Assembly: GCA_030684405.1 (NCBI GenBank)
Contig: JAUXYA010000034.1
Span: 79,494-143,493, forward strand
DNA: 64,000 nt
Direction: 5' to 3'
Origin: Burkholderiales bacterium
GTDB lineage: Bacteria > Pseudomonadota > Gammaproteobacteria > Burkholderiales > SG8-41
The position numbers and the translations under genes were made by a program. The notes beneath the pieces were generated by a model that worked only from the letters and a program-made list of their open reading frames with translations, did not search any database and was not told the DNA's origin. Below are positions 27,597 through 35,786 of this stretch, one piece after another; position 1 is the first letter of the stretch, and each line of letters begins with the position of its first letter.

Positions 27597-27699
27597 GGGA
27601 CTGCCCTCCGCAGAAAGCTCAAGCAGTGAGCTGTGCAGCCGCAGCGCGCAGGAATTTCATGAAGGGCCGCACTGCGGGCGACGACGCCGGACCTGCCGG

Positions 27700-28659
27700 T
27701 CAGGGTTTGATTCCCGAAGCCCTGATCACCTTGCCCCAGCGCTCGATCTCCTCCGCCAGCATTTTCCTGAAATACTCGGGCGACTCGGCGATCGGATCGG
27801 AACCCATCTGCAGGATGCGGTTGCGGAAGTCCTCGCGCTGCACCGCCTTCACGATGATCGAATTCAGCGTGTTGACGATCGGCTGCGGCGTGCCGCGCGT
27901 CACCAGTACGCCGTACCAGGTCTGGGTCACGAAGCCCGGCAGGCCACCCTCAATCATCGTCGGCACTTCCGGCATCAAAGTTGAGCGCTTCTCGCTGGTG
28001 ATGCCCAATACGCGCATGCGGCTGATCAGCGGCTGCGCTGCCGGAATATTGCTGAATGAGAATTCAACTTCGCCGCTGGCGAGCGCTGCCAGCGAGGGGC
28101 CGGTGCCCTTGTAGGGGATATGCGTGAAGTCGCCCTTGATGAACAGCTTCAGCATCTCGCCCGACAGGTGCTGGGTGCTGCCGCTGCCCGAGGACGAATA
28201 ATTCAACTTGCCCGGGTTTTTCCTGACAACGGCAACGAATTCCTTGACGGTCTTCGCCGGGAGCGAGGGATGCGTCAGCAGCAGATTGGCGCTGGAGGCG
28301 AACACCGCAACCGGAATGAAATCCTTGACCGGATCGTAATTGAGCTTGGGGTAGAGCGTGGCATTAACCCCGAGCGCCGCAGAACTGAGGAACAGCGTGT
28401 AGCCATCAGCCGGCTGGCGGACGATGTATTCGGCGGCGATGTTCTGTGCCTGACCGGCGCGGTTTTCCACGATGACCTGCTGGCCCAGCACCTCGGCGAT
28501 CTGCGGCGCGATCAGTCGGCCCATGATGTCGCTGCCGCCGCCGGGCGCATAACCGACGATCATGCGGATCGGCTTGACGGGATACTTGTCCTGCGCCAGC
28601 GCAACGCCGGCACAACCGAACATTACTGCAAGGGCTGCACTGAATAGCGGATGTTTCAT
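27700..28659 (-). CDS. Bug-family (TTT) substrate-binding protein
   Basis: A 319-residue periplasmic binding protein of the tripartite tricarboxylate transporter family. After a signal peptide ending ALAQD come the family marks YPVKPIRMIVGYAPGGGSD and LNYSSSGSGSTQHLSGE. I chose the ATG at 28659 because a GGAGGAG ribosome site lies 6 bases upstream. Bug proteins bind organic acids such as aromatic or di/tricarboxylates. TctA/TctB membrane partners are not in the window. It is probably the last gene of the minus-strand catabolic block. Confidence 0.9.
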   Translation of the reverse strand: MKHPLFSAALAVMFGCAGVALAQDKYPVKPIRMIVGYAPGGGSDIMGRLIAPQIAEVLGQQVIVENRAGQAQNIAAEYIVRQPADGYTLFLSSAALGVNATLYPKLNYDPVKDFIPVAVFASSANLLLTHPSLPAKTVKEFVAVVRKNPGKLNYSSSGSGSTQHLSGEMLKLFIKGDFTHIPYKGTGPSLAALASGEVEFSFSNIPAAQPLISRMRVLGITSEKRSTLMPEVPTMIEGGLPGFVTQTWYGVLVTRGTPQPIVNTLNSIIVKAVQREDFRNRILQMGSDPIAESPEYFRKMLAEEIERWGKVIRASGIKP

Positions 28660-28796
28660 GGTTTTCTCCTCCGGCCAAATGATGGTCATGCACGTGTACC
28701 GTTGCTACTCTGTGGATGCGTATGGAAGCGGGATGAGTGCATTATGGCCCAGGACCACCAGACACACGCGATTCCCTTGCCCGCCCTGGCAACGAC

Positions 28797-28820
28797 AAAG
28801 GCCGGGCATGCCCGGCCTTT
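28797..28820 (-). terminator. Perfect 24-bp palindrome, probable terminator after the UbiD-linked Bug gene
   Basis: AAAGGCCGGGCATGCCCGGCCTTT is fully self-complementary and lies 21 bases after the Bug gene stop at 28841. On the minus strand it is followed by only a weak T-rich run. It may therefore be a leaky terminator or RNA-stabilising hairpin before the second Bug gene. Confidence 0.6.
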
Positions 28821-28840
28821 GCTCTTCCAGTTGCGGCCGC

Positions 28841-29803
28841 TTACTGTGGCTGCAAGCCCACCTCTGCCGCGACCTTGCGGTAACGCTCCAGTTCGCTGCG
28901 AATGCGCTTGGTGAAGGCTTCCGTGCCCATGGTCGTGGTCTCGGCGCCACCCACCGTGGCATAACGCTTCTTCACGTCCGCATTCCTCAAGGCGGCAGCC
29001 GAGGCTTCGTAGAGTTTCGCCACGACGTCCTTGGGCGTGCCCTTCGGTGCAAACAGGCCGACCCAGATCGAGGCGTCGACACCAGGGATGCCGGCTTCCT
29101 GCGCCGACATATAGTCGGGTACCTGCGGCGAACGTTTCGCCGTGGTCACACCCAGCACCTTGACGCGTTTCGCCTGCAGGTGCGGCAGCACGCCGGGCAG
29201 GCCGGCGACGGTGAACACGACTTCGTTGGATGCGACAGCGGACACCGCCGGTGCACCCCCCTTGTACGGCACATGCAGCGCCTTGGCTCCGGCCGCGGCC
29301 ACCAGCCACTCGGTAGCCATGTGGTTGACCGAACCCGTACCCGGGGAGCCGAAGGTCAGCTGACCCGGCTTGGCCTTGGCGCCAGCGATCAGGTCCTTCA
29401 GGGTGTTGAAGGGCGAAGCCGCGTTGACCACGACCAGCATCGGCGCATCGCTGACCATGATGATCGGCGTGAAGTCGCGCTCGACGTTATAGGGCATTTC
29501 CTTGAACAGTACCGGATTCACCGACATTTCACCGGTGTGCGCGGCAAGCAGCGTGTAGCCATCGGGCGTCGCGCGCGCCGTGGTACCGGTGGCGATGAAG
29601 CCGTTGGCACCGGGGCGGTTGTCGACGACGAACTGCCAGCCCTTGTCCTCGGAAATCTTCATCGTCAGGATGCGGGCCGAGGTATCGACCACCCCGCCCG
29701 GCGCAAAGGGCACCAGTACTCGGATTGGTTTGTTCGGGTAGTCCGCGGCCTGCGCAGACAGCGCAAAGGCCGCAGCGAATACGGTGAGAAACAGGCTCCT
29801 CAT
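28841..29803 (-). CDS. Bug-family (TTT) substrate-binding protein
   Basis: A 320-residue periplasmic binding protein. The signal peptide ends SAQAAD, followed by YPNKPIRVLVPFAPGGVVD and LTFGSPGTGSVNHMATEW, both typical of Bug proteins. It begins 28 bases downstream of the UbiD-family gene. It may deliver the aromatic or unsaturated acid handled by that decarboxylase and the adjacent hydroxylase; that link is inference from gene order. Confidence 0.91.
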   Translation of the reverse strand: MRSLFLTVFAAAFALSAQAADYPNKPIRVLVPFAPGGVVDTSARILTMKISEDKGWQFVVDNRPGANGFIATGTTARATPDGYTLLAAHTGEMSVNPVLFKEMPYNVERDFTPIIMVSDAPMLVVVNAASPFNTLKDLIAGAKAKPGQLTFGSPGTGSVNHMATEWLVAAAGAKALHVPYKGGAPAVSAVASNEVVFTVAGLPGVLPHLQAKRVKVLGVTTAKRSPQVPDYMSAQEAGIPGVDASIWVGLFAPKGTPKDVVAKLYEASAAALRNADVKKRYATVGGAETTTMGTEAFTKRIRSELERYRKVAAEVGLQPQ

Positions 29804-29831
29804 AATTTTTCCTTTATAATCAAATACTTAG

Positions 29832-31292
29832 TTATAGTTTCAGCAGGTGGCGCCATTTCTCGCGCACCTGTTCCTGCAGTTCCTTGCTCGCTTCTGCCAC
29901 GGCCGGGAAATCATGCAGATGGTCATACGGCCGGCAGGCATCGATGATCGCCTTCGAATTGTACGGCGCCTCGGAGCGGTAGGCGACGAACATCGGATCG
30001 TTCTTCGAACCCATGCCGCGGCGGATGATGTCGATATCAACCTCGGGATCGCTGCGCGTAGCCACCGCCCACATCACCTCCTGCAAATTCGAGGGATCGA
30101 TGTCCTCGTCGACCACCACCGTGTAGCGCGACATGTAGGCGCCAACGCCGCACTGGTTGAGAATCAGCGCAGCCTGGCGCGCGTGCCCGGCGTAACGCTG
30201 CCGGATTGCCACCACGTTGAACATGCGCGCACCGCCGATCTCATGCGCCCAGACGCTGGCCACATCAGGCACACCGGCGGCGAGCAGCGCATCGAACAAC
30301 AGCGCCGAGCGCATCACCGCTTTGGAATACGAATAATCGTTGGGCGGCTTCGCCGGCGGGCTGCCGACAATGACCGGATCATTGCGGTAATAAACGCGCT
30401 CTACGGTCATCACCGGCGCAGTGCCTACCTTGCCCGGGTAATAACCGTGGAATTCGCCGAACGGCCCCTCGAGCTTCACGTCACCGGGGTAACAGTAACC
30501 CTCGAGCACGATTTCAGCGGCAGCGGGAATTGGCAGCCCGGTCAACCCGCCATGCACCACCTGCACCGGCTCGCCTAGGATGGCGCCGATGTAGTTGTAC
30601 TCGCACATGCCGAAGGGCACCTCGATGCCGGAAATCAGGTAACCCAACGGGTCGCAGCCGATGACGATCGCCACCGGAAAGGGTTTGCCCGCCTTCATAT
30701 GCTTTTCGTACTGGATCGCGCCGTGTTTGCCGGGAATCATGTCGAGGCCGACATGGTTCCTGTCGTGCACCATCACGCGGTAGGTGCCGACGTTGACCCA
30801 GTCACTATCGAAATCCTTGGTCACCACGCAGCAGCCGGTGCCGATGTAAGGACCGCCGTCCTTCTCGTGCCATAACGGCGACGGAAAGATGTTGATGTCG
30901 ACGTCCTTGCCGGACTGGGTGTTCTCCAGCACCGGGCCGGTTTCTGCTACCACCGGCTCGTATTTCGGGGCCTCCGCCTGCCAGCCGCGGGGCTTGCCAC
31001 GCAGTGCCTGTACTAGGCCGCGGTGGCTGTGCTCCACCGGCATCCGCAGCAGCGAGGACAGCCGCGCCGGACTCGCCGTGGTGCAGGTGACGACGCGAAA
31101 ACCTTTCGGGTAACCCGGAATTTCATCGAAGAGCAGCGCCGGCGCGCCGTCGACCTTGACGTTCATTTCGCTGATCGCACCGAGCTCCAGCTTCGCGTCG
31201 GCGCCGGGCACGTCCTTCAGTTGGCCAAGCTGGCGCGCGGTGTCCAGCCAGGCGCGCAGGTCGAGGGGATTGCCAGCCGGACGTTTCACCAT
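29832..31292 (-). CDS. UbiD-family prenylated-FMN decarboxylase
   Basis: A 486-residue protein of the UbiD fold. Typical parts are NVGTYRVMVHDRNHVGLDM (prFMN/Mn site region), CEYNYIGAILGEPV and LEGPFGEFHGYYPGK. UbiD enzymes reversibly decarboxylate aromatic or alpha,beta-unsaturated acids using prenylated FMN made by UbiX; no ubiX is present here. It is only 2 bases from the Fe-S subunit gene of a molybdenum hydroxylase, so the two are surely co-transcribed. Length fits the family. The substrate is unknown, and the context argues against a role in ubiquinone synthesis. Confidence 0.9.
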   Translation of the reverse strand: MVKRPAGNPLDLRAWLDTARQLGQLKDVPGADAKLELGAISEMNVKVDGAPALLFDEIPGYPKGFRVVTCTTASPARLSSLLRMPVEHSHRGLVQALRGKPRGWQAEAPKYEPVVAETGPVLENTQSGKDVDINIFPSPLWHEKDGGPYIGTGCCVVTKDFDSDWVNVGTYRVMVHDRNHVGLDMIPGKHGAIQYEKHMKAGKPFPVAIVIGCDPLGYLISGIEVPFGMCEYNYIGAILGEPVQVVHGGLTGLPIPAAAEIVLEGYCYPGDVKLEGPFGEFHGYYPGKVGTAPVMTVERVYYRNDPVIVGSPPAKPPNDYSYSKAVMRSALLFDALLAAGVPDVASVWAHEIGGARMFNVVAIRQRYAGHARQAALILNQCGVGAYMSRYTVVVDEDIDPSNLQEVMWAVATRSDPEVDIDIIRRGMGSKNDPMFVAYRSEAPYNSKAIIDACRPYDHLHDFPAVAEASKELQEQVREKWRHLLKL

Positions 31293-31294
31293 GA

Positions 31295-31771
31295 TCAGCC
31301 CTTGCGTTTTTTCGCCGCCAGCCGCACGGCCTTGATGATTTCAGGATAAGCCGCGCAGCGGCAGAGATTGCCCGCGAGGTAATGGCGGATCTCGTCATCT
31401 GAAGGATGAGGATTAGCGTCGAGCAACTGGCGCGTCATCAGGATGAAGCCCGGCGTGCAGAAGCCACACTGGAATGCCCCCGTCTCGATGAAGGCCTGCT
31501 GCACGGCATCGAGACCGCCCTCACCGTCCTGCGGCTCTTCGATGGTGCGCACGTCGGCGCCGTCCACCAGCGTTGCCATGGTCAGGCAGCCGGAGACCGC
31601 CTGACCGTCAACAACGACCGTGCAACAGCCGCAAAGCCCCTGAGCGCAGCTCTCGCGAGCGCCGAAAAGTCCCTGCCCCTGCAGCAGCTCGACCAGGTTC
31701 TGGTGATTGCCGACATGCGCGGTGACCGGGCTGCCGTTGAGCGTGAATGCAATCGTGCGATGTGTAGTCAT
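31295..31771 (-). CDS. 2Fe-2S subunit of a xanthine-dehydrogenase-family hydroxylase
   Basis: A 158-residue CoxS/HcrC-like small subunit. The plant-type ferredoxin cluster has cysteines in CAQGLCGCCTVVVDG, and the C-terminal helical cluster in QCGFCTPGFIL and NLCRCAAYPEI, giving eight cysteines for two [2Fe-2S] centres. It relays electrons from the Mo site to FAD. It is separated from its large-subunit gene by a 213-bp gap holding a palindromic repeat. Confidence 0.93.
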   Translation of the reverse strand: MTTHRTIAFTLNGSPVTAHVGNHQNLVELLQGQGLFGARESCAQGLCGCCTVVVDGQAVSGCLTMATLVDGADVRTIEEPQDGEGGLDAVQQAFIETGAFQCGFCTPGFILMTRQLLDANPHPSDDEIRHYLAGNLCRCAAYPEIIKAVRLAAKKRKG

Positions 31772-31784
31772 AAAGGTAAACCTT

Positions 31785-31975
31785 TTTTAACCACAGAGGG
31801 CACAGAAAATTACAAAATCAATTAACAGGATGCGCAAAATGAACAGGATCAAAAAAAGGACAGAACCGTCCAGCGCGTCGAAATGGGTTTTATCCTGAAA
31901 ATCCTGTCTATCCTGTTAAATCGCTTCTGGTTTTCTTGTGTCCTCTGCGTCCTCTGTGGCTGGCTTTTTAAATTA
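31785..31975. repeat. Nested-palindrome, MITE-like intergenic repeat
   Basis: Outer arms carry CCACAGAGGgCACAGA at the left and its complement (TGTGTCCTCTG...CCTCTGTGG) at the right. Inner arms carry TTAACAGGAT at the left and ATCCTGTTAA at the right, with further AACAGGAT/ATCCTG copies. The stretch is much more AT-rich than its surroundings and has no gene. Repeats with this CCACAGAGG / AACAGGAT vocabulary are scattered in many proteobacterial genomes. It splits the Mo and Fe-S subunit genes. Confidence 0.7.
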
Positions 31976-31984
31976 AATGAACGG

Positions 31985-34306
31985 TCAATCTTCCAGCGGC
32001 CTGCCCGCATTTGCACGCAAGCCGCGATACACCGCTTCGGCGGTCAGCGGCAGGCTGGTCAGGCGCACGCCCACCGCGTCGTCGATCGCACTGGCAATCG
32101 CCGGCGACACGCCGAAGGTGCCGCTCTCGCCGACGCCCTTGGCGCCAAAGGGACCGGATTTTTGAACCATGTCGACGGCCTCGTTTTCCATCACCGCCGG
32201 CACGTCGCGGATTCCCGGGATCTTGTAGTCGGCGAGCGATGCATTGGTGACCTGTCCAGCGTCGAACTCCATGCGCTCGGACAACGTGAAGCCAAGCTGC
32301 ATCAGGGTCGCCCCGGAAATCTGCGTCTCTACGATCGCCGGATTCACCGGACGGCCGACGTCGACAATATTGACCAGGCGCGTGACCTTGAACTCGCCGG
32401 TTTCGGTGTCGACCTCGACCTCGGCACCGGTGGCGCCAATCATCCAGAACGGTGTCGCATCAGGCGTCTGGCCGGTGCCCGGCTCCGGCGGCGTGTACGG
32501 CGGGATGAAGCTGCCGACGCCAACGATGTTGCCAGCCTGCATGCCGTACTTCTTGCGGAAGATGTCGGGAATCGGCGTCGTCTCCGCAGACAGGCCAACT
32601 TCCTGCGCCAGCGCGACCAGCTTGTCGCGGGCATCTTCGGCGGCGAGCTTCGCCGCGTGGCCCATGTGGTAAGTCGAGCGCGAGCCCAGCGTCGCCATGT
32701 CGTAGGGCGTGACGTCGGTATCGGGATGCACCAGCGTCACGGCCTCGACGGGTATGCCCAGCGCCTCGGCGACAATCTGAGCCATCGCGGTATCCGAGCC
32801 CTGCCCCATGTCCACCGTGCTGCAGTTGACCATCACGCTGCCGTCGGCGCTGACGTTGACGATCGCCACCGAAGTCGTCGGCGAGATGCTCGCCTTGAAA
32901 CCGATGGCGATACCACGGCCGCGGCGGATGGTGCCCTTGTCGTTATCTGAACCCTCGTGGTCAAAGGCTTTCTCCCACTGCATGCGCCGGGCGAGACGTT
33001 CGAGCACCTGTTCGATGCCGGCATCACGCATCAGGGTGCCGGTGGCCTGCGGCCGGCCCTCGCGCAGGATGTTTTTCCGGCGGATCGCCAGCGGATCGAT
33101 GTTCAGCGCCTTCGCGATCATGTCGGTGTGACTCTCATAGGCCCACACCAGCTGCGGAATGCCGAAGCCGCGCAGCGCACCCGCAGCCGGCAGGTTCGTA
33201 TAGAGCGCATAAGAGTCGATGGACACATGATCGATGTCGTACGGCCCCGGCGCGGTGAAGCCGGATTTCTGCGTCACCCGCGGGCCGATGTCGGCGTAGG
33301 CGCCGCCGTTCCACCACACCTCGCACTCGCGGGCGAGGATTTTGCCGTCCCTCGACACGCCGCTTTTTATGCGCAAGGTCGCCGCGTGTTTGGTGATCTG
33401 GTAGAACTGCTCTTCCATGGTCAGTGAAATTTTGACCGGCCGGCCGGCGAGCAGTGCCGCGATGGCAACCAGTGCCTCGAGCTTGATGTAGAGCTTGGCG
33501 CCGAAGCCGCCGCCGAGGTACGGCACTTTCACCCGCACCCGGTTTTCGGGCCAGCCGAGCAGGCGCGCGATCTCGATGCGCACAAAGGACGGGCTCTGCG
33601 ATGCGGTGTGGATCACCAGCTGGTTCGGCGTCGGGTCGGCAACGGTGACAAAAGGCTCCAGCGGCACATGCAGCACCTGCTGGGTGCGGAAAGTGTGCTC
33701 GAACACATGGTCGGCTGCAGCAAAGGCTTTCTGTGCGTCGCCGCGTCGCAGGTGGAAATCGAGCGCGATGTTGGTGTCGCGCTTGCCCTTCAGGTGTTTC
33801 AGGTCCGGGAAAGTACCGGCGGGTTTAAGTACCTCGTGCACCACCGCCTTCGAGGTCATAGCCTCGATTTCGTCAAACACCGCCGGCAGTTCCTCGTAAT
33901 CGGCGGAAATCATCTGCACCGCCGCTTCGGCGACATGCGGGTCGGCGGCCAGCACCAGCGCCACCGGTTCGCCGACGTGACGCACCTTGTCGATCGCCAA
34001 CACCGGCTGGTCGTGGAAAGCCGGGCCGTAATGCGGATCCGGCACCAGTTTCATGATGTCGGCAGCGGTGTAGACCGCATGCACGCCGGGCAGCATGCGC
34101 GCCGCGGACACGTCAACACCCTTGATCCGCGCATGCGCAACCGTGCTGCGATACACCTTGCCATAGAGCATGCCCGGCAGGCGCAGGTTGTGCACATACT
34201 CGGCCTTGCCGGTAACCTTGGCGCGTGCCTCGACGCGCGGAATCGAGCGCCCTACCGACTCGAATGAGGAAGCGCCGCTGTTGTTCTTGCCCAATGTCGT
34301 TGCCAA
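31985..34306 (-). CDS. Molybdopterin-binding subunit of a xanthine-dehydrogenase-family hydroxylase
   Basis: A 773-residue catalytic subunit. The N-terminal a/b-hammerhead domain is VGRSIPRVEARAKVTGKAEY. The Mo-cofactor domain includes GGGFGAKLYIKLE, GALRGFGIPQLVWAYESH and the C-terminal KGVGESGTFGVSPA, whose Glu matches the catalytic base. The GALRGFG loop replaces the AYRCSFR loop of true CO dehydrogenase, so the substrate is likely an aromatic or N-heterocyclic compound. The best start is TTG at 34306, with GGGAGCAAAGA just upstream and 22 bases after the FAD gene stop. The frame stays open further upstream but enters that gene. Confidence 0.9.
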   Translation of the reverse strand: MATTLGKNNSGASSFESVGRSIPRVEARAKVTGKAEYVHNLRLPGMLYGKVYRSTVAHARIKGVDVSAARMLPGVHAVYTAADIMKLVPDPHYGPAFHDQPVLAIDKVRHVGEPVALVLAADPHVAEAAVQMISADYEELPAVFDEIEAMTSKAVVHEVLKPAGTFPDLKHLKGKRDTNIALDFHLRRGDAQKAFAAADHVFEHTFRTQQVLHVPLEPFVTVADPTPNQLVIHTASQSPSFVRIEIARLLGWPENRVRVKVPYLGGGFGAKLYIKLEALVAIAALLAGRPVKISLTMEEQFYQITKHAATLRIKSGVSRDGKILARECEVWWNGGAYADIGPRVTQKSGFTAPGPYDIDHVSIDSYALYTNLPAAGALRGFGIPQLVWAYESHTDMIAKALNIDPLAIRRKNILREGRPQATGTLMRDAGIEQVLERLARRMQWEKAFDHEGSDNDKGTIRRGRGIAIGFKASISPTTSVAIVNVSADGSVMVNCSTVDMGQGSDTAMAQIVAEALGIPVEAVTLVHPDTDVTPYDMATLGSRSTYHMGHAAKLAAEDARDKLVALAQEVGLSAETTPIPDIFRKKYGMQAGNIVGVGSFIPPYTPPEPGTGQTPDATPFWMIGATGAEVEVDTETGEFKVTRLVNIVDVGRPVNPAIVETQISGATLMQLGFTLSERMEFDAGQVTNASLADYKIPGIRDVPAVMENEAVDMVQKSGPFGAKGVGESGTFGVSPAIASAIDDAVGVRLTSLPLTAEAVYRGLRANAGRPLED

Positions 34307-34328
34307 ATTCTTTGCTCCCGGAATCGGA

Positions 34329-35186
34329 TCAGGCGGCCAGCGCCTTGCGCAGCGCGCGGCCGGCATGCACGCGCAGCAGTTCGGTTTTATAGGCGGCTGA
34401 GCCACGGGCATCGCCGACCAGTTCGGCTTCTGCCGCTGCGGCCTCGCCCGCTCTCGCCAGCAGCGCGTCATCGACGGTTGCGCCATTGAGCACTGCCTCG
34501 ACGGAGGCCAGGCGCAGCGGCTTCTCGGTGGCCGCGCTGACCACGAAACGCGCATCAGTCAGCACTTTTCCGTCGGTCACAAACGACACCGCAATACCCA
34601 GCGTCGGCCAATCGTCTGCACCGCGCGTGGTCAGCTTGACGTAGGCAGCCCGGCGGCCCGCCCGCGCCGGCACCACCACCTCACTGATCAGTTCGTTGCG
34701 CGCCAGTGCGGTTTCGTAATAACCGGTGAAAAGATCGGCCACTGCCAGCGTGCGTGAACCCGCGGTCGCGGCAGTCACCACCTGCGCATCCAGCGCGATC
34801 AGCACCGGCGGCAAGTCCATGTGCGGATCGGCATGCGCGAGGTGGCCACCGAGCGTTGCCACGTTGCGCACACGCACATTGGACAGCGTGCGCAACGTGT
34901 CAACGATCACCGGCGCGCGTTTTTTGACGGCCGTGAAACGCCCCAGCGCACCCAGCGTCGTCAGGGCACCGATGCGCAGGCTGCCATCGCCGGCGGAAGT
35001 CACTTTCGAATAACGTGACTCGATGCCGCGCAGGCTGATCAGCCGCGTCGGCTGGAACACACCCGTCTTCATCATCAACATCAGCGCGGTGCAGCCGCCG
35101 AATACGCGCACCGACTCGTCACCGGCGTCGAGCAGCTTCACCGCCGACTTCAGCGTCCGCGGCTCGGCCAGTTCAAACGGGTTCAT
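34329..35186 (-). CDS. FAD-binding subunit of a xanthine-dehydrogenase-family hydroxylase
   Basis: A 285-residue CoxM/HcrB-like flavoprotein. The N-terminal FAD domain has VRVFGGCTALMLMMKTG and LRIGALTTLGALGRF; TLSNVRVRNVATLGGHLAHAD is the family's FAD-phosphate loop. The CODH-type C-terminal domain ends near the stop. It overlaps the upstream CoxG-like gene by 4 bases (ATGA). Confidence 0.91.
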   Translation of the reverse strand: MNPFELAEPRTLKSAVKLLDAGDESVRVFGGCTALMLMMKTGVFQPTRLISLRGIESRYSKVTSAGDGSLRIGALTTLGALGRFTAVKKRAPVIVDTLRTLSNVRVRNVATLGGHLAHADPHMDLPPVLIALDAQVVTAATAGSRTLAVADLFTGYYETALARNELISEVVVPARAGRRAAYVKLTTRGADDWPTLGIAVSFVTDGKVLTDARFVVSAATEKPLRLASVEAVLNGATVDDALLARAGEAAAAEAELVGDARGSAAYKTELLRVHAGRALRKALAA

Positions 35187-35641
35187 GCCGCCCCCTGCGT
35201 CGCAGCGAAGGCCGCACCGAGGTTTTTCGCAAACTGTTTTTCCATGTCCTTCGCCTTGGCCTTGAGTACCGGCTGACCGATGCTGCCCAGCTTGCCGGTC
35301 AGCGCGGTGTCGATTTCATAATGGATCGTGGTGCCATTACCGGACTCGCTCAGCCATGTCGATGATGTCGCGGTTAACCGCCCGACCAGCCCCATCGGGG
35401 CACCTTCGATTTTCGCGGCGATCAATTCCGGCGCCACGACCTCGGTCAGTTCGACGGTGACCTTGAACTTGAAAGTCATGTAGGCCACCTTGGTTTCCAG
35501 AACCGCGTCATAGCGTTTTTCGTCGAGCGGCACGAGGTCGCGTACGCCGTCGATGCAGGATGCAAAAAAGTGGATGTCCTGCAGTTTCGCAAACACCGCA
35601 TCGCGCGGCGCGCCGACGGCAATCTCCCCGCTGAATTTCAT
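35183..35641 (-). CDS. CoxG-like SRPBCC-family protein
   Basis: A 152-residue helix-grip protein of the CoxG family. It has MKFSGEIAVGAPRDAVFAKL at the start and TIHYEIDTALTGKLGSIGQP in the middle. CoxG proteins accompany molybdenum hydroxylases and assist their maturation or membrane attachment. It is the first gene of the block and is translationally coupled to the FAD subunit gene. The name does not imply CO oxidation here. Confidence 0.85.
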   Translation of the reverse strand: MKFSGEIAVGAPRDAVFAKLQDIHFFASCIDGVRDLVPLDEKRYDAVLETKVAYMTFKFKVTVELTEVVAPELIAAKIEGAPMGLVGRLTATSSTWLSESGNGTTIHYEIDTALTGKLGSIGQPVLKAKAKDMEKQFAKNLGAAFAATQGAA

Positions 35642-35710
35642 GCCAGGACCGCTTCGTTAAAGCGTTCTAATGTAACGGCAGCACCCGCGAAAATCAATGA
35701 GCGGCAGTCC

Positions 35711-35749
35711 ATGAAAAATCCCCCGGCACCTTGCGGCAACGGGGGATTT
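35711..35749 (-). terminator. Rho-independent terminator of the rhlE-type helicase gene
   Basis: The stem AAATCCCCCG / CGGGGGATTT has a 14-base loop; read on the minus strand it is followed by TTTTTCAT. It lies 38 bases after the helicase stop, in the 145-bp gap before the CoxG-like gene. Confidence 0.78.
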
Positions 35750-35786
35750 GCGGTGATGCGGAAACGCCGCGCGGGCGTTCAGCCGC

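Noticed and set aside
28797..28820. Recombination (dif-like or attachment) site at the perfect palindrome
   Set aside because: The position just after a stop codon and the GC-rich stem fit a terminator better; there is no integrase gene or tRNA nearby.
31295..35641. Aerobic CO dehydrogenase (coxSML) annotation
   Set aside because: The subunit architecture is the same, but the large subunit has GALRGFG where CO dehydrogenase has AYRCSFR, so only the broader hydroxylase family is supported.
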